In this document: positions 1 to 11,592 of the stretch, in pieces | How the letters are laid out: each line of letters starts with the position of its first letter | Position numbering within the stretch: position 1 is the first letter of the stretch | Assembly (NCBI GenBank): GCA_024803745.1 | Contig: JANJXV010000037.1 | Coordinates: 9,563,001 to 9,627,000, forward strand | Direction of reading: 5' to 3' | Origin: Megascapheus bottae | Lineage: Eukaryota; Chordata; Mammalia; Rodentia; Geomyidae | Length of the DNA: 64,000 nucleotides | Made by a program: the position numbers and the translations under genes | The notes under the pieces: model-generated | The model's database searches: none | Seen by the model: only the letters and a program-made list of their open reading frames with translations | What the model was told of the DNA's origin: nothing

Positions 1-120
1 ACAGGCAATGTTGCCTAGTAGGACAATGATTTAAAGGAGAGAATTTCACATGTACATGAATAAGATATAATGAATAAACTGAAATCTTCTACAACTGACA
101 AGGAAGAGGAAAATTCCTAC

Positions 121-2505
121 CTTGCCTATGTAATCTGAGTCTGAGGGCTGCTGTCTTTCTTCTGCGGAGTTCGGGCCTTGAGGAAGGCTGGGGCTGAAGG
201 CCATGAGGTCGGTCTTGGGCGGGCCCTCCCCGGAGCACACCCTCTGCCTCCTCTGCTGCGAGTAGGACCAGCTCCCCACCGCGCTGGAGCACACCAGCAC
301 CGGCTTCCCAGGCGCGCACGCGCCCTGTGTGGGAGACCCCCAGCACCGCAGCGCCACGTACAGCACCAGCGTCAGCACCAGCAGACTGGACACGGCGCAG
401 ATGGCCACGATCAGGTACACGTTCACGTCCACCAGCGACGCCTCTGGGCCAACGACACCCAAAGATACCCGGGAAGTCTTGGGCTCCTGGCCGCTGTCCA
501 CCAGAGACACCAGCACCGTGGCCGTGGCCGTGAGCGCCGGCTCGCCGTGGTCCTTCACCAGCACCAGCAGGCGCTGCCTGGGCGCGTCGGCCTCGTCCAG
601 GGCGCGCGTGGTGCTGATCTCGCCCGAGTACAGCCCCACGCGGAACGGGCTGCGCGCGCCATCCGCCCCCGCCGGCGGCTGCAGCTCGTAGGACAGCCAC
701 GCGTTGTAGCCCGAGTCCGCATCCACCGCGCGCACCTTGGTCACCACGTGGCCGGCGCCCGCCGAGCGCCACAGCGCCTCGCTCAGCGCCCCGCCCCCGG
801 CCGGCGCCAGCAGCGCAGGCGCATTGTCGTTCTCGTCCAGCACGAACACCTGCAGAGTCACGTTGCTGCCCAGGGCAGGCACGCCAGCGTCGCGCGCGCT
901 CACCTGGAACCGCAGCAGCTCCAGCTCCTCGCGGTCCAGCGGCTGCAGCGCGTGCACCTTGCCGCTCTCCGCGTGCACCGACACGTAGCTCGACAGCGCG
1001 CGCTCGCCCACGCGCCGCTCCACCAGCGCGTACGACACGCGCGCGTTCTCCTGCGCGTCCGCGTCCCGCGCCCGCACCGTGAAGATGTGCGAGCCGGGCG
1101 CGTTGTTCTCCTTCACGAACACCGTGTACTCGGCCTGCGCGAACGCGGGCGCGTTGTCGTTCACGTCGGCCACCTCCACCGACACGCTGGCCGTGGCCCA
1201 CAGCGGGGGCGAGCCCCCGTCCCGCGCGGTCACCACCACCTGGTAGGCCGAGACGGTCTCTCGATCCAGGGCGCTGTCCAGCACCAAGGAGTAGTGATTC
1301 CTGAAGGTCGACACCAGCTTGAAGGGTTCTTTGGGTGTCAAGGAGCAGGTCACCTGGCCGTTCACCCCTGAGTCGCGGTCGGACACAGTGATGAGTGCGA
1401 TGACGGTGCCCAGAGGAGCATTTTCTTGGACAGGAAGCGAGAGTGATGTTACTGAGACTTCTGGTGTGTTATCGTTGATATCCACAAGTTTCACTGAAAC
1501 TTTACAGTGTCCCGACATTTGTGGAGTGCCTTTATCAGAAGCAATAACTTGAAGTTCATAGGCTTTCGTGTCTTCATAATCTAATTTTCCCTTAGTTCTG
1601 ATTTCTCCCGTGATGGGGTCTATGTTGAACTTTTTCAGTTCAGGGGAGGACACATCACTACTGAAGGAATATACAACCTCCCTGTTTGATCCTTCATCTT
1701 CATCCGAAGCATTTAATTTAATCACTAATGTGCCGTTTGCAATGTTCTCGAACAACTGCACTTTGTAAATGGATTGGGGGAAAGTAGGCTCGTTATCGTT
1801 CACATCTAACACTTTAATAATGATTTGAACAGTGCCCGTGAGCTCAGGTTTGCCCCCATCGGTTGCCACCAGTAACAAATTCAACTCAGCACTTTCCTCT
1901 CTGTCCAGAGATTTCCCCAGCACAAGAAACAAAGATTGGCTTAGCTCATCATTTGTCTGTATGTCTAGAAAGAAAAACTCACTGGGGCTGAGTTTGTAGG
2001 AAAGCAAAGCGTTTACTCCAATGTCTGCATCCGATGCTCCCTCCAGAGGAACCCTGGAATCCAGCAGCTTTGACTCAGGAAACCGAAGAGTCTTTACCGT
2101 AACTGGAAACACGGGCGGGTTGTCGTTGACGTCCCTCACCTCCACCTCCACGTGGAACACCTGCAGCGGCCTGTCCACGATCACCTCCAGGTGGAGGCTG
2201 CACTCCGCGCTCCGCCCGCACAGCTCCTCCCGGTCCAGCCGCGAATTCACAAACAGAATGCCATTCTGCAGATTCACCTCCAGAAGGTCCCCGCGCTCCC
2301 TGGACGCCACCCGGAACAGGCGCGGCACCAGCTCCGCCGGCTCCAGCCCCAGGTCCTGCGCGATGCGGCCCACGAAGGTGCCGTGCGGGGCCTCCTCGGG
2401 GACCGAGTAGTGCAGCTGGCCGCTCCCGGCCTCCCAGGCAGCCAGGAGCAGAAGCGAGAGCAGCAGACATTCCCCGACCTCTAAGTCTGGTCTCCCGGAT
2501 TTCAT
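121..2505 (-). CDS. PCDHA2: Protocadherin alpha 2, variable first exon
   Basis: This single large exon of 795 codons encodes a signal peptide (about 1-29), six cadherin repeats, one transmembrane helix (about residues 697-720, core [14 protein letters not shown]) and the variable cytoplasmic stub. Calcium-binding DRE and DxNDN motifs recur at each repeat boundary. EC1 carries the RGD motif and CX5C loop typical of alpha protocadherins. These proteins sit at neuronal surfaces and mediate homophilic, isoform-specific recognition. Orthology to PCDHA2 rather than PCDHA1 rests on EC2-EC3 ([25 protein letters not shown]) and on the C-terminal tail ending DSDYIGK. The frame stays open to position 46, but the coding exon should stop at 121, where AAG is followed by a GTAGGA donor in phase 0. 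It would then splice to constant exons left of the window. The start at 2505 precedes a hydrophobic leader and matches family length. Confidence 0.95.
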
Positions 2506-2642
2506 TACTAATCCTCAGTGAGTAGATCACATCAAAGGAGTTCGATTTGCAAAAATTTAAATATTCCAATCCTTTTTCAAGTCCTGCTGCTTCTGTTATT
2601 GTTCCCCTATCTGGAATCACAAAGAGGCTCTGAGTATCTTCC

Positions 2643-2661
2643 TTTTTTTTTTTTTTTTTTT
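2643..2661. repeat. T homopolymer
   Basis: A run of about 19 T just downstream of the PCDHA2 CSE, within the presumed 5' untranslated region. Confidence 0.8.
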
Positions 2662-2685
2662 CCTCTTCTACAGGGCACTCTCTGG

Positions 2686-2709
2686 TAGACAGCGACACCA
2701 TGTGGCTAG
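2686..2709 (-). promoter_or_regulatory. PCDHA2 promoter conserved sequence element (CSE, CGCT box / CTCF type)
   Basis: On the minus strand this reads TAGCCACATGGTGTCGCTGT and contains the invariant CGCT core. It lies about 185 bp upstream of the PCDHA2 ATG. The matching element before PCDHA1 has the same core at the same distance, in otherwise unlike sequence. Protocadherin CSEs are known CTCF-bound elements needed for promoter choice. CTCF binding here is inferred. Confidence 0.85.
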
Positions 2710-2945
2710 GATGTAGTAGTTGTGTGTTATCATTTTAAACATTTAACTGTTTAATAGGGTTAATAATCATGTTATTATGGAATTTTTATCTTTTAAAGTT
2801 GAACATTTATGTCCATTAGACATTAATTTCCCTTTTATTGTGGCCTCATATATAGAAGGCCACAATAAATGCTACTGTACTTTCTGTTTCTATAAATTTC
2901 ACTACTTTAGATATTTCTTATTAGTTAACTAATAACATATTTTCT

Positions 2946-3137
2946 TTTTTGCCAGTCCTGGGGCTTGAATTCAGGGCCTGATCACTGCCCTTGGGCTTTT
3001 TTCTCATGGGGAGCGCTCTGCCACTTGAGCCACAGCAATACTTCTTGCTTTTCTATATATGTGGTACCAAGGAATCAAACCTAGGTCTTCATGCATGCTA
3101 GACAAGCACTCTACCAGTAGGCCAAAGTCCCAGCCCC
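2946..3137 (-). mobile_element. Dimeric ID-dID SINE
   Basis: Antisense copy: T-rich start, then TTGCCAGTCCTGGGGCTTGA through to the inverted A box GCACTCTACCAGTAGGCC. An older, diverged copy. Confidence 0.85.
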
Positions 3138-3394
3138 AATAAAATATTTCTTATGACTGGCTTATCCATCTTCACACAATGTCCCAAAGATTCTACAATT
3201 TTGTAATATGTGGTAGGATTTCTTTATTTTCTGATGCTTTTTTTGATGTTCATTGTGTGTCCATTCTTCATTTTGTATTTCCATTTTGTCATCCATGAAC
3301 ATTTGGGCTGCTTCTACCCCTTGATACTCTATATTGTGTGCAAATATCTACTGCAAACCTTTTTTTCTATTCTTTTAATTATGTTATTACTTTT

Positions 3395-3605
3395 GTGTGT
3401 ATGCCACTCCTTGGCTTTGAACTAGGCACTACCCCTGACCTTTTACTCAGAGGTACCTAGCTACCACTTGAGCCACTGCTCCACTTCCAGCTCTGTCAGA
3501 GGTTAATTAACGTTTAGTCTCATGAACTTTCCTATCTGGGTTGGTTACTTTCCAGATCCTCAGATCTCAGCCTCCTGTGTAGCTAGGTTTACAGGTATCA
3601 TCCAT
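3395..3605 (-). mobile_element. B1-dID SINE, old
   Basis: Antisense and degenerate. The dID half contains ACCACTTGAGCCACTGCTCC and the B1 half contains CAGATCTCAGCCTCCTG. Confidence 0.75.
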
Positions 3606-4279
3606 TAGTACTAGGCTTATGTTATCTATTTCTTCAAAGCAAGAACATATTATATTTTTGATATTCAAATGCTGATATTCAAATGTGTCCAGTGCTTCAA
3701 GAAGTATCCCTACCCATATTGCTCCTTCCCCTCTGATCATTAAGCCCAAATATCATGTTATACTTAACGCTGCTTTTATCATATAAGAAGTATTGACTAT
3801 TATGACTGTTTTAACCCTTCTTCTTCAGAATAGTCTCTGGAAAAATATATCTATCTACATCTGTCACTGTTGTTTTGTTATTTAATTTTGATTCTTGTTT
3901 TACTTGCAAATGATTGGAAATTAATGATGTATTAATTTCTTATTTGTACAACATTATCAATTTAGGAATGTTGTCTATATTACATTTTAATTTAATACAA
4001 GAGCAATACAAATGATCTTCTTTTCATTACTATTATATGATTCTTTTATTAGCTGGCTTGTTTGTGAGTAAAGTATGAAAATAGAATAATAGTAAAATGA
4101 GTATAAAATTAAAACCACTTGATAAATGGTTTAGCAAGCAAAATAAACAATAACATGTCATTTTCAGTTATTCTTTGTAAAATACTAGTAAGCTGAAACT
4201 TGGGTTTAGCTTTGTATGGCAAAGAAGAAAATGAAATTCCAAATTTTACAGTGTTCATTCTGAAAGTAAAGAAAATCTA

Positions 4280-4467
4280 GCTGCGGGTGTGGAGTTTGGC
4301 CTCAGAGTAGAGTGCTTGCCTAGCATACACAAAGCCCTGGGTTCAATTCCTCAGTACCATATACATAGAAAAAGATGGAAATGAGGCTGTGGTAGAGCTC
4401 TAGCCTTGGGAAAGCCCAAGGACAGTGCTCAGACTCTGAGTTCAAGCCCTAGGCCTGGCAAAAAAAA
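4280..4467 (+). mobile_element. Dimeric ID-dID SINE
   Basis: Sense copy with GGTTCAATTCC B box and a short A tail. A small deletion removes part of the second monomer. Confidence 0.85.
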
Positions 4468-5219
4468 GAGCAGGTCTACATATCCATATAAAATGATTAG
4501 GAAAGTAACTCCAGATTTATAGTTTCTTTCCACCTATTCACTGTCTCAAATAGATTTTTCTCATAAGGAAATAGTCAAAGAATCATTTGGGCTGAATTTT
4601 ATTAGTTTAGTAACTGCTGAGATAAAAGTGTCCCATTCCTAATAGTCAAAAAATTTAAAAAATCCTATACTGGAGTTTATATATACATCTTTTGTTTAGT
4701 CCTTGTAATGGTTCCCCAGTTGTTCATATATTAATCACGTGTCAATACCTGAAGCCAGGAAATACAAATCAGACACATCTAAATTATATAGACTGAAAGG
4801 GGAAAGGTTCTTGTGGAAGCCATGACATATCCCAAATTTTCCTGGCATTTAAGCTGTCTGCCAATGGCTTTCAGGTTAGCCATTTTAGTATTACGTATCC
4901 AAGCAATTTTACATAAGCAGTGGTCATATATTGACTAATATTATACCTAGATTCTAACTATTAACTCTAAAACATGACTTGATTGAGACAATTTTTGCAA
5001 TTTTATAAGTTAACTATGTTGGATTTTCAGAATGGCATAGAAGGCAATAAGAGGCATTAAGATGTTTTTCAGGCTTTTTGAGGATGTAGATTATCTGTCT
5101 TCCTCACCCACAAAGCTAGGATTACCATTGCCAATTCCCAAGCATTCCTCTGGTGAACAAAAGAAACCAAGAAGAAGCCATACTCAACAAACACCACCAA
5201 CTTCACTTGACATCCTGAT
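4468..5219. other. AT-rich intergenic sequence
   Basis: I see no gene, RNA or recognisable repeat between the SINE and the LTR fossil. Confidence 0.5.
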
Positions 5220-5670
5220 ATCTATTGTATGTTAAATAATATTCCTGAAAGACCTCTGAATACAGATGCTCTCAGAATGTGGCCTTGTTTGTAATAATGG
5301 CCTTTGGAGATAATTAGGTCAATTATATTAACATGAGACCATCCTAGATTTGGGCTCATTATGGATCCAATGGCAATAGGCCCTAAGGTTTTTAAAATAA
5401 CGGAAAAACAAAAAGTACAAAGTGTCACAAAAATGTGAATACAGACACAAGAAACTGAATTATGTTGCCACAAGTAAAGGAATACCAAGCATTAACTGAA
5501 GCTGAAGAGGCAAGGAAGAATTTTCCCCTAAGTCTGGAGGAGGAATGTGGTCCCACCAGCACTTAATTTTAAACTTTTAGCTTCTAAAACTATAAAAGCA
5601 AAAGTTTCTGCTTTCTTAAGTCATCAGCTGTGTAGAAATTTATTGCAGCATGAAAATAAAATTAACACAG
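5220..5670 (+). mobile_element. Ancient MaLR-type LTR fossil
   Basis: Resembles mammalian ERVL-MaLR solo LTRs: CTCAGAATGTGGCCTTGTTT, then GATAATTAGGTC, a region with CAGACACAAGAAACTG, and near the end CTTCTAAAACTAT followed by a TTTCTGCTTTCTTAAG-like segment. It has no internal coding region and is heavily diverged. Family assignment is by recognition only. Confidence 0.6.
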
Positions 5671-7012
5671 TATGCACTTTCAAAATTGGATCGCTTGTAT
5701 CTATTAAATTATAAATTCTATAGCATGAACAAGCCTAAAAATTTATTCTTAGAGAAGCTTCAATGTGATACTTGCTGAGACAAATACAAAAAAAATCATA
5801 AGGAAAAGAAGAAGGGGAAATAGATTGTGCTAAGCAAGAAAAAAAGAGCTCTATGATATTGTCAAAGTCAGCTTATCAATTTTCATGCATCACCTTTTAC
5901 ATATAAGAAAAATAAATCACAGCAGGTTTCTCCATGGATTCCAAATTACCTAATCTGCATGATAGTCAAATTCATTGCTTGACATGTTTGTAGGAATATC
6001 CCCCTGTCCCCTGTAGGAATGTCACCTCTTACAACATTCTCCTCATGAAATGTATTCTTTTCATGGTAGTTTAATAACACTGGAGCCCTGACGAATATAT
6101 TGTTGAATCACCTATCCTTATTTCTGAAATAAACATAACTTCATTTGTGAGTTCTCTGTGGTGTTAGGAGCCTTCTTCCAACAACTTTTTTCCTACATAT
6201 GGGCTCAGTGTCCTAGATTTCTTTGACTATGTGTCATTTCAGTAACAACTTGTGTTATTGTACTTGTTGTAAGAGGAAAAGATTAGCAGAAGAGAGTTTT
6301 GTGCTGATTGTTACATGAATTGTGTCTCAAAGAGACACATACAGTTCACTGGTCACAGAAAATCACACAGTTGTAGTTCCCCAAGGCATTAGAGAAATGA
6401 ATCCTTCCAATGGTCCCAGGAGGAGAAAACCAGAAATACTAATTGTGTCTACCGAACTTCGTAATTCTAAACCCATGTATTTTGGTTCAACAATGATTTA
6501 CCTCCAAGTTAAGGTTTTCAACTAACCCAGAAAAACTTTACCCTTCACAACAATCATTGTACTATTATAATATAGGAATAATAGTTTCTTTGTTCTTAGA
6601 TCCATAATGTATAAACAGAAAACGTGGTTTTCAGTAGTAATCCAAATACAGTTGTGAGAAGGAATGCATAAATTCCCTCAGGCTATATTTAAAGATCAAT
6701 GATATTATAAAAAGAACTTGAATTACACTAATAATAGAACTGTTTGTCTCAATGAAGTATAAGAGATAATTCCTTTTCAATCTTTATAAATTAATAAAGT
6801 GAGATGTAAAGGGTGGCACTGATCAAGATGCATTACATACATATACATAAATAGACATTAAATTTTAAAACCATTTGTAGAACTATTTGAAGATAATAAT
6901 TAAAAAGAACAAAAAAACTAGATAAATTAAGATGTGTCATTATAATTTTAAACACCAAACTCTAATTCACTTTGTTCAGGCTTAATTACAGGAAGAGGTG
7001 TTAATCCTTTCA
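5671..7012. other. AT-rich intergenic sequence
   Basis: No supported gene. The short frame at 6322-6525 has no recognisable similarity and no splice or promoter context. Confidence 0.5.
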
Positions 7013-7208
7013 TACTTTTTTTTTGCCAATCCTAGGGACTGAACTCAAGGACTGAGCACTGTGCTGGGGCTTTCCTCAAAGCTCGTGCTCTACCACTTGA
7101 CCCACAGCACCACTTCTGGCTTGTCTCTGTATATGATACCAAGGAATCAAACCTAGAGCCTCCTGCATGCTAGTCAAGCACTCTACCACTAGGCCATACT
7201 CCCTGCCC
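7013..7208 (-). mobile_element. Dimeric ID-dID SINE
   Basis: Antisense copy ending in AGGCCATACTCCCTGCCC. Diverged in the middle. Confidence 0.85.
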
Positions 7209-7732
7209 ACTTATTTTAGTTTGGTCTCAAAGTACACTTCCTTCTATCCCTTTCAATTATTTATTTTAGTTGTTTTTAGGGCATTTTCCACCTACTTAAT
7301 TTTGTTTTTCTCTTGAACTGCGGTAATAAGAACTAGACTTATCTGTCACTGCATGCTAATTAAACATTGATTTTTAAAAGAGGGAATGGTCTGCTTTGTT
7401 TCTAGAAAACTTGTTAATAATAGCATTATGTTGCCTATTTTAAAGATCACAAATAGAATGAAGTTCCATTATATACACTTGGTTTCACAAAGAAAATTGA
7501 AAAAAAATAAAACTAAATCAAATTCAAGACTTGTATAATTCCATTGTTATTTTAAATAGTTTAGAAAGGATTCACTGGATATAGTTGTGCTGAGTGTATT
7601 GAGATATTACAGTAATCTCAACATAAAAAGGGATGAGTAGGGGGATTTCAGTCTGTGCCTGATCCCCAATTAGAAACATGAACTACTATCTACCTGAAAC
7701 ATAGCCAAAAGAAGCTGGAGTATAACTTGAGT
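7209..7732. other. AT-rich intergenic sequence
   Basis: Nothing recognised. Confidence 0.45.
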
Positions 7733-7789
7733 TATGGGGTGGCCACCCAGAGTGAATCACTGGCTTTTGTTTTGCTTTGGTCTTGTTTT

Positions 7790-7930
7790 GATTTCCTTTG
7801 AGAAAAAGCTACCTGTGTTGCCCAGACTGGCCATAGATGTCACATCCTCACACTTCAGCTTCTCATGTGTGAAGCCACAGCTTCTCATGTGTGTCACCAC
7901 CCACCACATCTTTTGTTCTTTCCTTTTGGC
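7790..7930 (-). mobile_element. Possible degenerate antisense B1 monomer
   Basis: TGTTGCCCAGACTGGCCATA resembles an inverted B1/7SL module. The rest is too diverged to be sure. Confidence 0.35.
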
Positions 7931-7975
7931 TTTTGGAAAGAATACTTTAAAATATTCTTTTTGAAACAAATGCCA

Positions 7976-8283
7976 AGCCAGGTGCAGAGGCTCTCACCTG
8001 TACTCCTAGCTACTCAGGAGGCTGAGATCTGAGAGGCTGAGATCAGGGGATAGTGGTTCAAAGCCAGCTCCGGCATTGAAGACCATGAGATTCATCTCCA
8101 GGTAATCACTAGAACACCAGAAGTGGGGCTGTGGCTCCAGGGGTAAGGAAGTAGGCTTAAACTGAAGAGCTCAAGGATAGGGCCCAGGCCCGGAGTTCAA
8201 GCCCCATGACCCACAAAAAAAAAAAAATTCAAGGACAATATACAGGCAGTGAGTTCAAGCCCCAGAACTAGCACACAAAAATT
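7976..8283 (+). mobile_element. B1-dID SINE with duplicated 3' end
   Basis: A full sense copy runs to the A run near 8226. It is followed by a second short dID tail (GAGTTCAAGCCCCAGAACTA), as if a 3' end was duplicated. Confidence 0.85.
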
Positions 8284-9003
8284 TGATATGCTTTAGTGTA
8301 AATTACCTTAAATATTTAATAAAGGTCAATGCATTATAATAGAACAAACAAGGTTTTGAACATTTGAAGAAATCTACCAATTATACTATTTTCCCTAAAG
8401 GAAAACTGAAGGTTCTCTTCACAGTCATTGGAAGGACTGAGTGGATTAGAACAGCTATGAGCAAAGTGTAGATGTTCCACACTGTTCCTTCACTAAATCT
8501 AAATGACAAGTTCATATAAAAACACATTTTCTACTCCCTGGGATTGACATCAGAAAATTATTCAAAATGGCAAGTGAGTCGTTATATATTATAGAAGTGT
8601 GCAAAATAAAATTTAACTTACATATACTTTAAGTTTAGAAATTTGAGAAGGTAAATGGTTTCTGGAACTTTGTCCACAGGGATTTTTCAGGGAATGTCAC
8701 TGGGGGAGAGGGGTAATATAAGGAATGAAATAAACATTAAGATTATATTTCATCTTGTTGAAACACGATATTTTACATAATGAACTCTTTGTTCCCTAGC
8801 CCTTCTGAGGCCCTCTGTTCCATCCACAACAACGCCAAAAAATTAAAAATCAACATTAACAGTATTGAAGTATTTCTTAAAGAATCCTATCATGTAATGT
8901 CTCGACATACTTTTTATTTCCTCGCCATTTCTAAGAAAGATTACATAAATTAAATATAAAAGAGAAAGTTAAAGCGAAAGATTTTTTTGTAAGTTAGACT
9001 TAC
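8284..9003. other. Sequence 3' of the PCDHA1 exon
   Basis: This is AT-rich and lacks recognised repeats. The first 6 nt downstream of the exon on the minus strand are the GTAAGT donor (8998-9003). The rest would be intron. Confidence 0.5.
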
Positions 9004-11391
9004 GTTACCAGAAGGATCCAAATTTACTTCTGGGTGATCACCTCTTTCTGGTAAGTTCACACTTGGAGACAGGCCTGGGCTGAAGGCCATGAGGTCGGTC
9101 TTGGGCGGGCCCTCCCCGGAGCACACCCTCTGCCTCCTCTGCTGCGAGTAGGACCAGCTCCCCACCGCGCTGGAGCACACCAGCACCGGCTTCCCAGGCG
9201 CGCACGCGCCCTGTGTGGGAGACCCCCAGCACCGCAGCGCCACGTACAGCACCAGCGTCAGCACCAGCAGACTGGACACGGCGCAGATGGCCACGATCAG
9301 GTACACGTTCACGTCCACCAGCGACGCCTCTGGGCCAACGACACCCAAAGATACCCGGGAAGTCTTGGGCTCCTGGCCGCTGTCCACCAGAGACACCAGC
9401 ACCGTGGCCGTGGCCGTGAGCGCCGGCTCGCCGTGATCCTTCACCAGCACCAGCAGGCGCTGCCTGGGCGCGTCGGCCTCGTCCAGGGCACGCGTGGTGC
9501 TGATCTCGCCCGTGTACAGCCCCACGCGGAACGGGCTGCGCGCACCATCCGCCCCCGCCGGCGGCTGCAGCTCGTAGGACAGCCACGCGTTGTAGCCCGA
9601 GTCCGCGTCCACCGCGCGCACCTTGGTCACCACGTGGCCGGCGCCCGCCGAGCGCCACAGCGCCTCGCTCAGCGCCCCGCCCCCGGCCGGCGCCAGCAGC
9701 GCAGGCGCATTGTCGTTCTCGTCCAGCACGAACACCTGCAGAGTCACGTTGCTGCCCAGGGCAGGCACGCCAGCGTCGCGCGCGCTCACCTGGAACCGCA
9801 GCAGCTCCAGCTCCTCGCGGTCCAGCGGCTGCAGCGCGTGCACCTTGCCGCTCTCCGCGTGCACCGACACGTAGCTCGACAGCGCGCGCTCGCCCACGCG
9901 CCGCTCCACCAGCGCGTACGACACGCGCGCGTTCTCCTGCGCGTCCGCGTCCCGCGCCCGCACCGTGAAGATGTGCGAGCCGGGCGCGTTGTTCTCCTTC
10001 ACAAACACCGTGTACTCGGCCTGCGCGAACGCGGGCGCGTTGTCGTTCACGTCGGCCACCTCCACCGACACGCTGGCCGTGGCCCACAGCGGGGGCGAGC
10101 CCCCGTCCCGCGCGGTCACCACCACCTGGTAGGCCGACACGGTCTCTCGGTCCAGGGCGCTGTCCAGCACCAAGGAGTAGTGATTCCTGAAGGTCGACAC
10201 CAGCTTGAAGGGTTCTTTGGGTGTCAAGGAGCAGGTCACCTGACCGTTCACCCCGGAGTCGCGGTCAGACACCATAACGAGAGCAATGACCGTGCCAAGG
10301 GGAGCATCCTCTCGGATGGGTAAAGACAGTGAAGTGATCGCCAGTTCTGGTGCATTATCATTTACATCCAGCACTTTCACCAAAACCTTGCAGTGATTTG
10401 ACATCGGAGGACTTCCTTTATCAACTGCCTTTACGTGAATTTCATACGATTTCTTTTCTTCATAGTCCAGATGACCAATTACTCTAATTTCCCCTGAGCT
10501 GGAATCAATTTTGAATTTTTCTTGAATGTTTGGAGGAACATCACTGCCAAAGGAAAAGGCCACTTCCCCATTTACACCTTCGTCGGCATCAGAGGCGTTT
10601 AGCCTGGTCACTGATGTTCCGTTTGCTGCAGTCTCTAGTAAGTGAACTCTGTACACATCCTGGTCAAATACGGGAGCATTATCATTAACATCAAGGACAG
10701 TGATTAGCAGCTGAACGCTACCTTCCAGTTCCGGTTTACCCCCGTCAGTAGCAGTCAAAAATAAACGAAGTTCTGGTGTTTCTTCTCTATCCAAAGATTT
10801 CCTCAGTTCAAGCGAAAGCGATTTGCTCAGTTCATCACTTGCTCGTATGTCCAAAGAAAAGAAATCAGTGGGACTCAACGTGTAGGTGAGAAGAGCGTTG
10901 GCACCAATGTCTGCGTCCTCAGCGCCCTCTATGGGAAACCGCGAGTCTACCTGTCTATTCTCGGGAATAAATATCCTTTGTTGTCCGTGCCGGAAGACTG
11001 GGGGATTATCATTAATATCTTTAATCTCCACCTCCACGTGGAACACCTGCAGCGGCCTGTCCACGATCACCTCCAGGTGGAGGCTGCACTCCGCGCTCCG
11101 CCCGCACAGCTCCTCCCGGTCCAGCCGCGAATTCACAAACAGAATGCCATTCTGCAGATTCACCTCCAGAAGGTCCCCGCGCTCCCTGGACGCCACCCGG
11201 AACAGGCGCGGCACCAGCTCCGCCGGCTCCAGCCCCAGGTCCTGCGCGATGCGGCCCACGAAGGTGCCGTGCGGGGCCTCCTCCGGGACCGAGTAGCGCA
11301 GCTGGCCGCTCCCGGCCTCCCAGATTGCGGGGAGCAGAAAGGAGAGCAGCAGGGGAGGGACTCTCAGGCCTCCACTCCTGGGAAACACCAT
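9004..11391 (-). CDS. PCDHA1: Protocadherin alpha 1, variable first exon
   Basis: An exon of 796 codons with a signal peptide (1-29, mature start QLRYSVPEE), six cadherin repeats, a transmembrane helix at about 698-720 and a variable cytoplasmic tail. EC1 holds RGD at residues 71-73 and cysteines 96 and 102 in a CX5C loop. Repeat boundaries carry DxNDN motifs. EC2-EC3 ([36 protein letters not shown]) and the tail ending GLSPSVN...LDPSGN identify PCDHA1. The frame continues to 8950, but AAC at 9006-9004 is followed by a perfect GTAAGT donor in phase 0, so the coding exon ends at 9004. It is the first PCDHA exon after ZMAT2, as expected for alpha 1. EC4 onward is nearly identical to PCDHA2 (see findings). 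Role in neuronal identity is family knowledge. Confidence 0.96.
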
Positions 11392-11570
11392 CGCAAAACA
11401 GTACAGCCTCCGTACCCCCTCGCTTTAATCCAAAATCATACTTTGAATTTCGTCTCTTCAATCATTTTCTCCTTGCCATGTCTGTCTTCTCTCCCGTTGA
11501 GATGAAATGGAGCTTCTTGTGTTAATGTATGGTGACTGGTACCTTAATCCCAGTGAAAGACTTTTTAGTA

Positions 11571-11592
11571 TACAGCGACATCATGTGGCTAA
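11571..11592 (-). promoter_or_regulatory. PCDHA1 promoter CSE (CGCT box / CTCF type)
   Basis: The minus strand reads TTAGCCACATGATGTCGCTG. It differs from the PCDHA2 element by one base across the central TAGCCACATG-TGTCGCTGT core and is the same distance (about 185 bp) from its ATG. The flanks share little, which supports functional constraint. Confidence 0.85.

Noticed and set aside
89..1201. Second minus-strand frame inside PCDHA2 (370 codons) and its twin at 9038-10087
   Set aside because: An out-of-frame reading of the same exon. It is alanine/glycine/arginine-rich and explained by GC content.
178..1371. Long plus-strand frame (397 codons) opposite PCDHA2, with a similar one at 9433-10323 opposite PCDHA1
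   Set aside because: These are shadows of the GC-rich cadherin coding sequence. Composition is arginine/histidine-rich with no domain, and the duplicate exists only because the exons are homogenised.
2180..2205. CTCF-like CCTCCAGGTGGAGG inside PCDHA2 EC1 as an exonic CTCF site
   Set aside because: The match is palindromic and fully explained by the conserved EC1 coding sequence. I cannot separate it from chance without binding data.
2075..2701. Frame starting at an ATG within the PCDHA2 CSE
   Set aside because: The ATG is part of the conserved promoter motif, probably upstream of the transcription start, and the frame is out of phase with the cadherin coding sequence.
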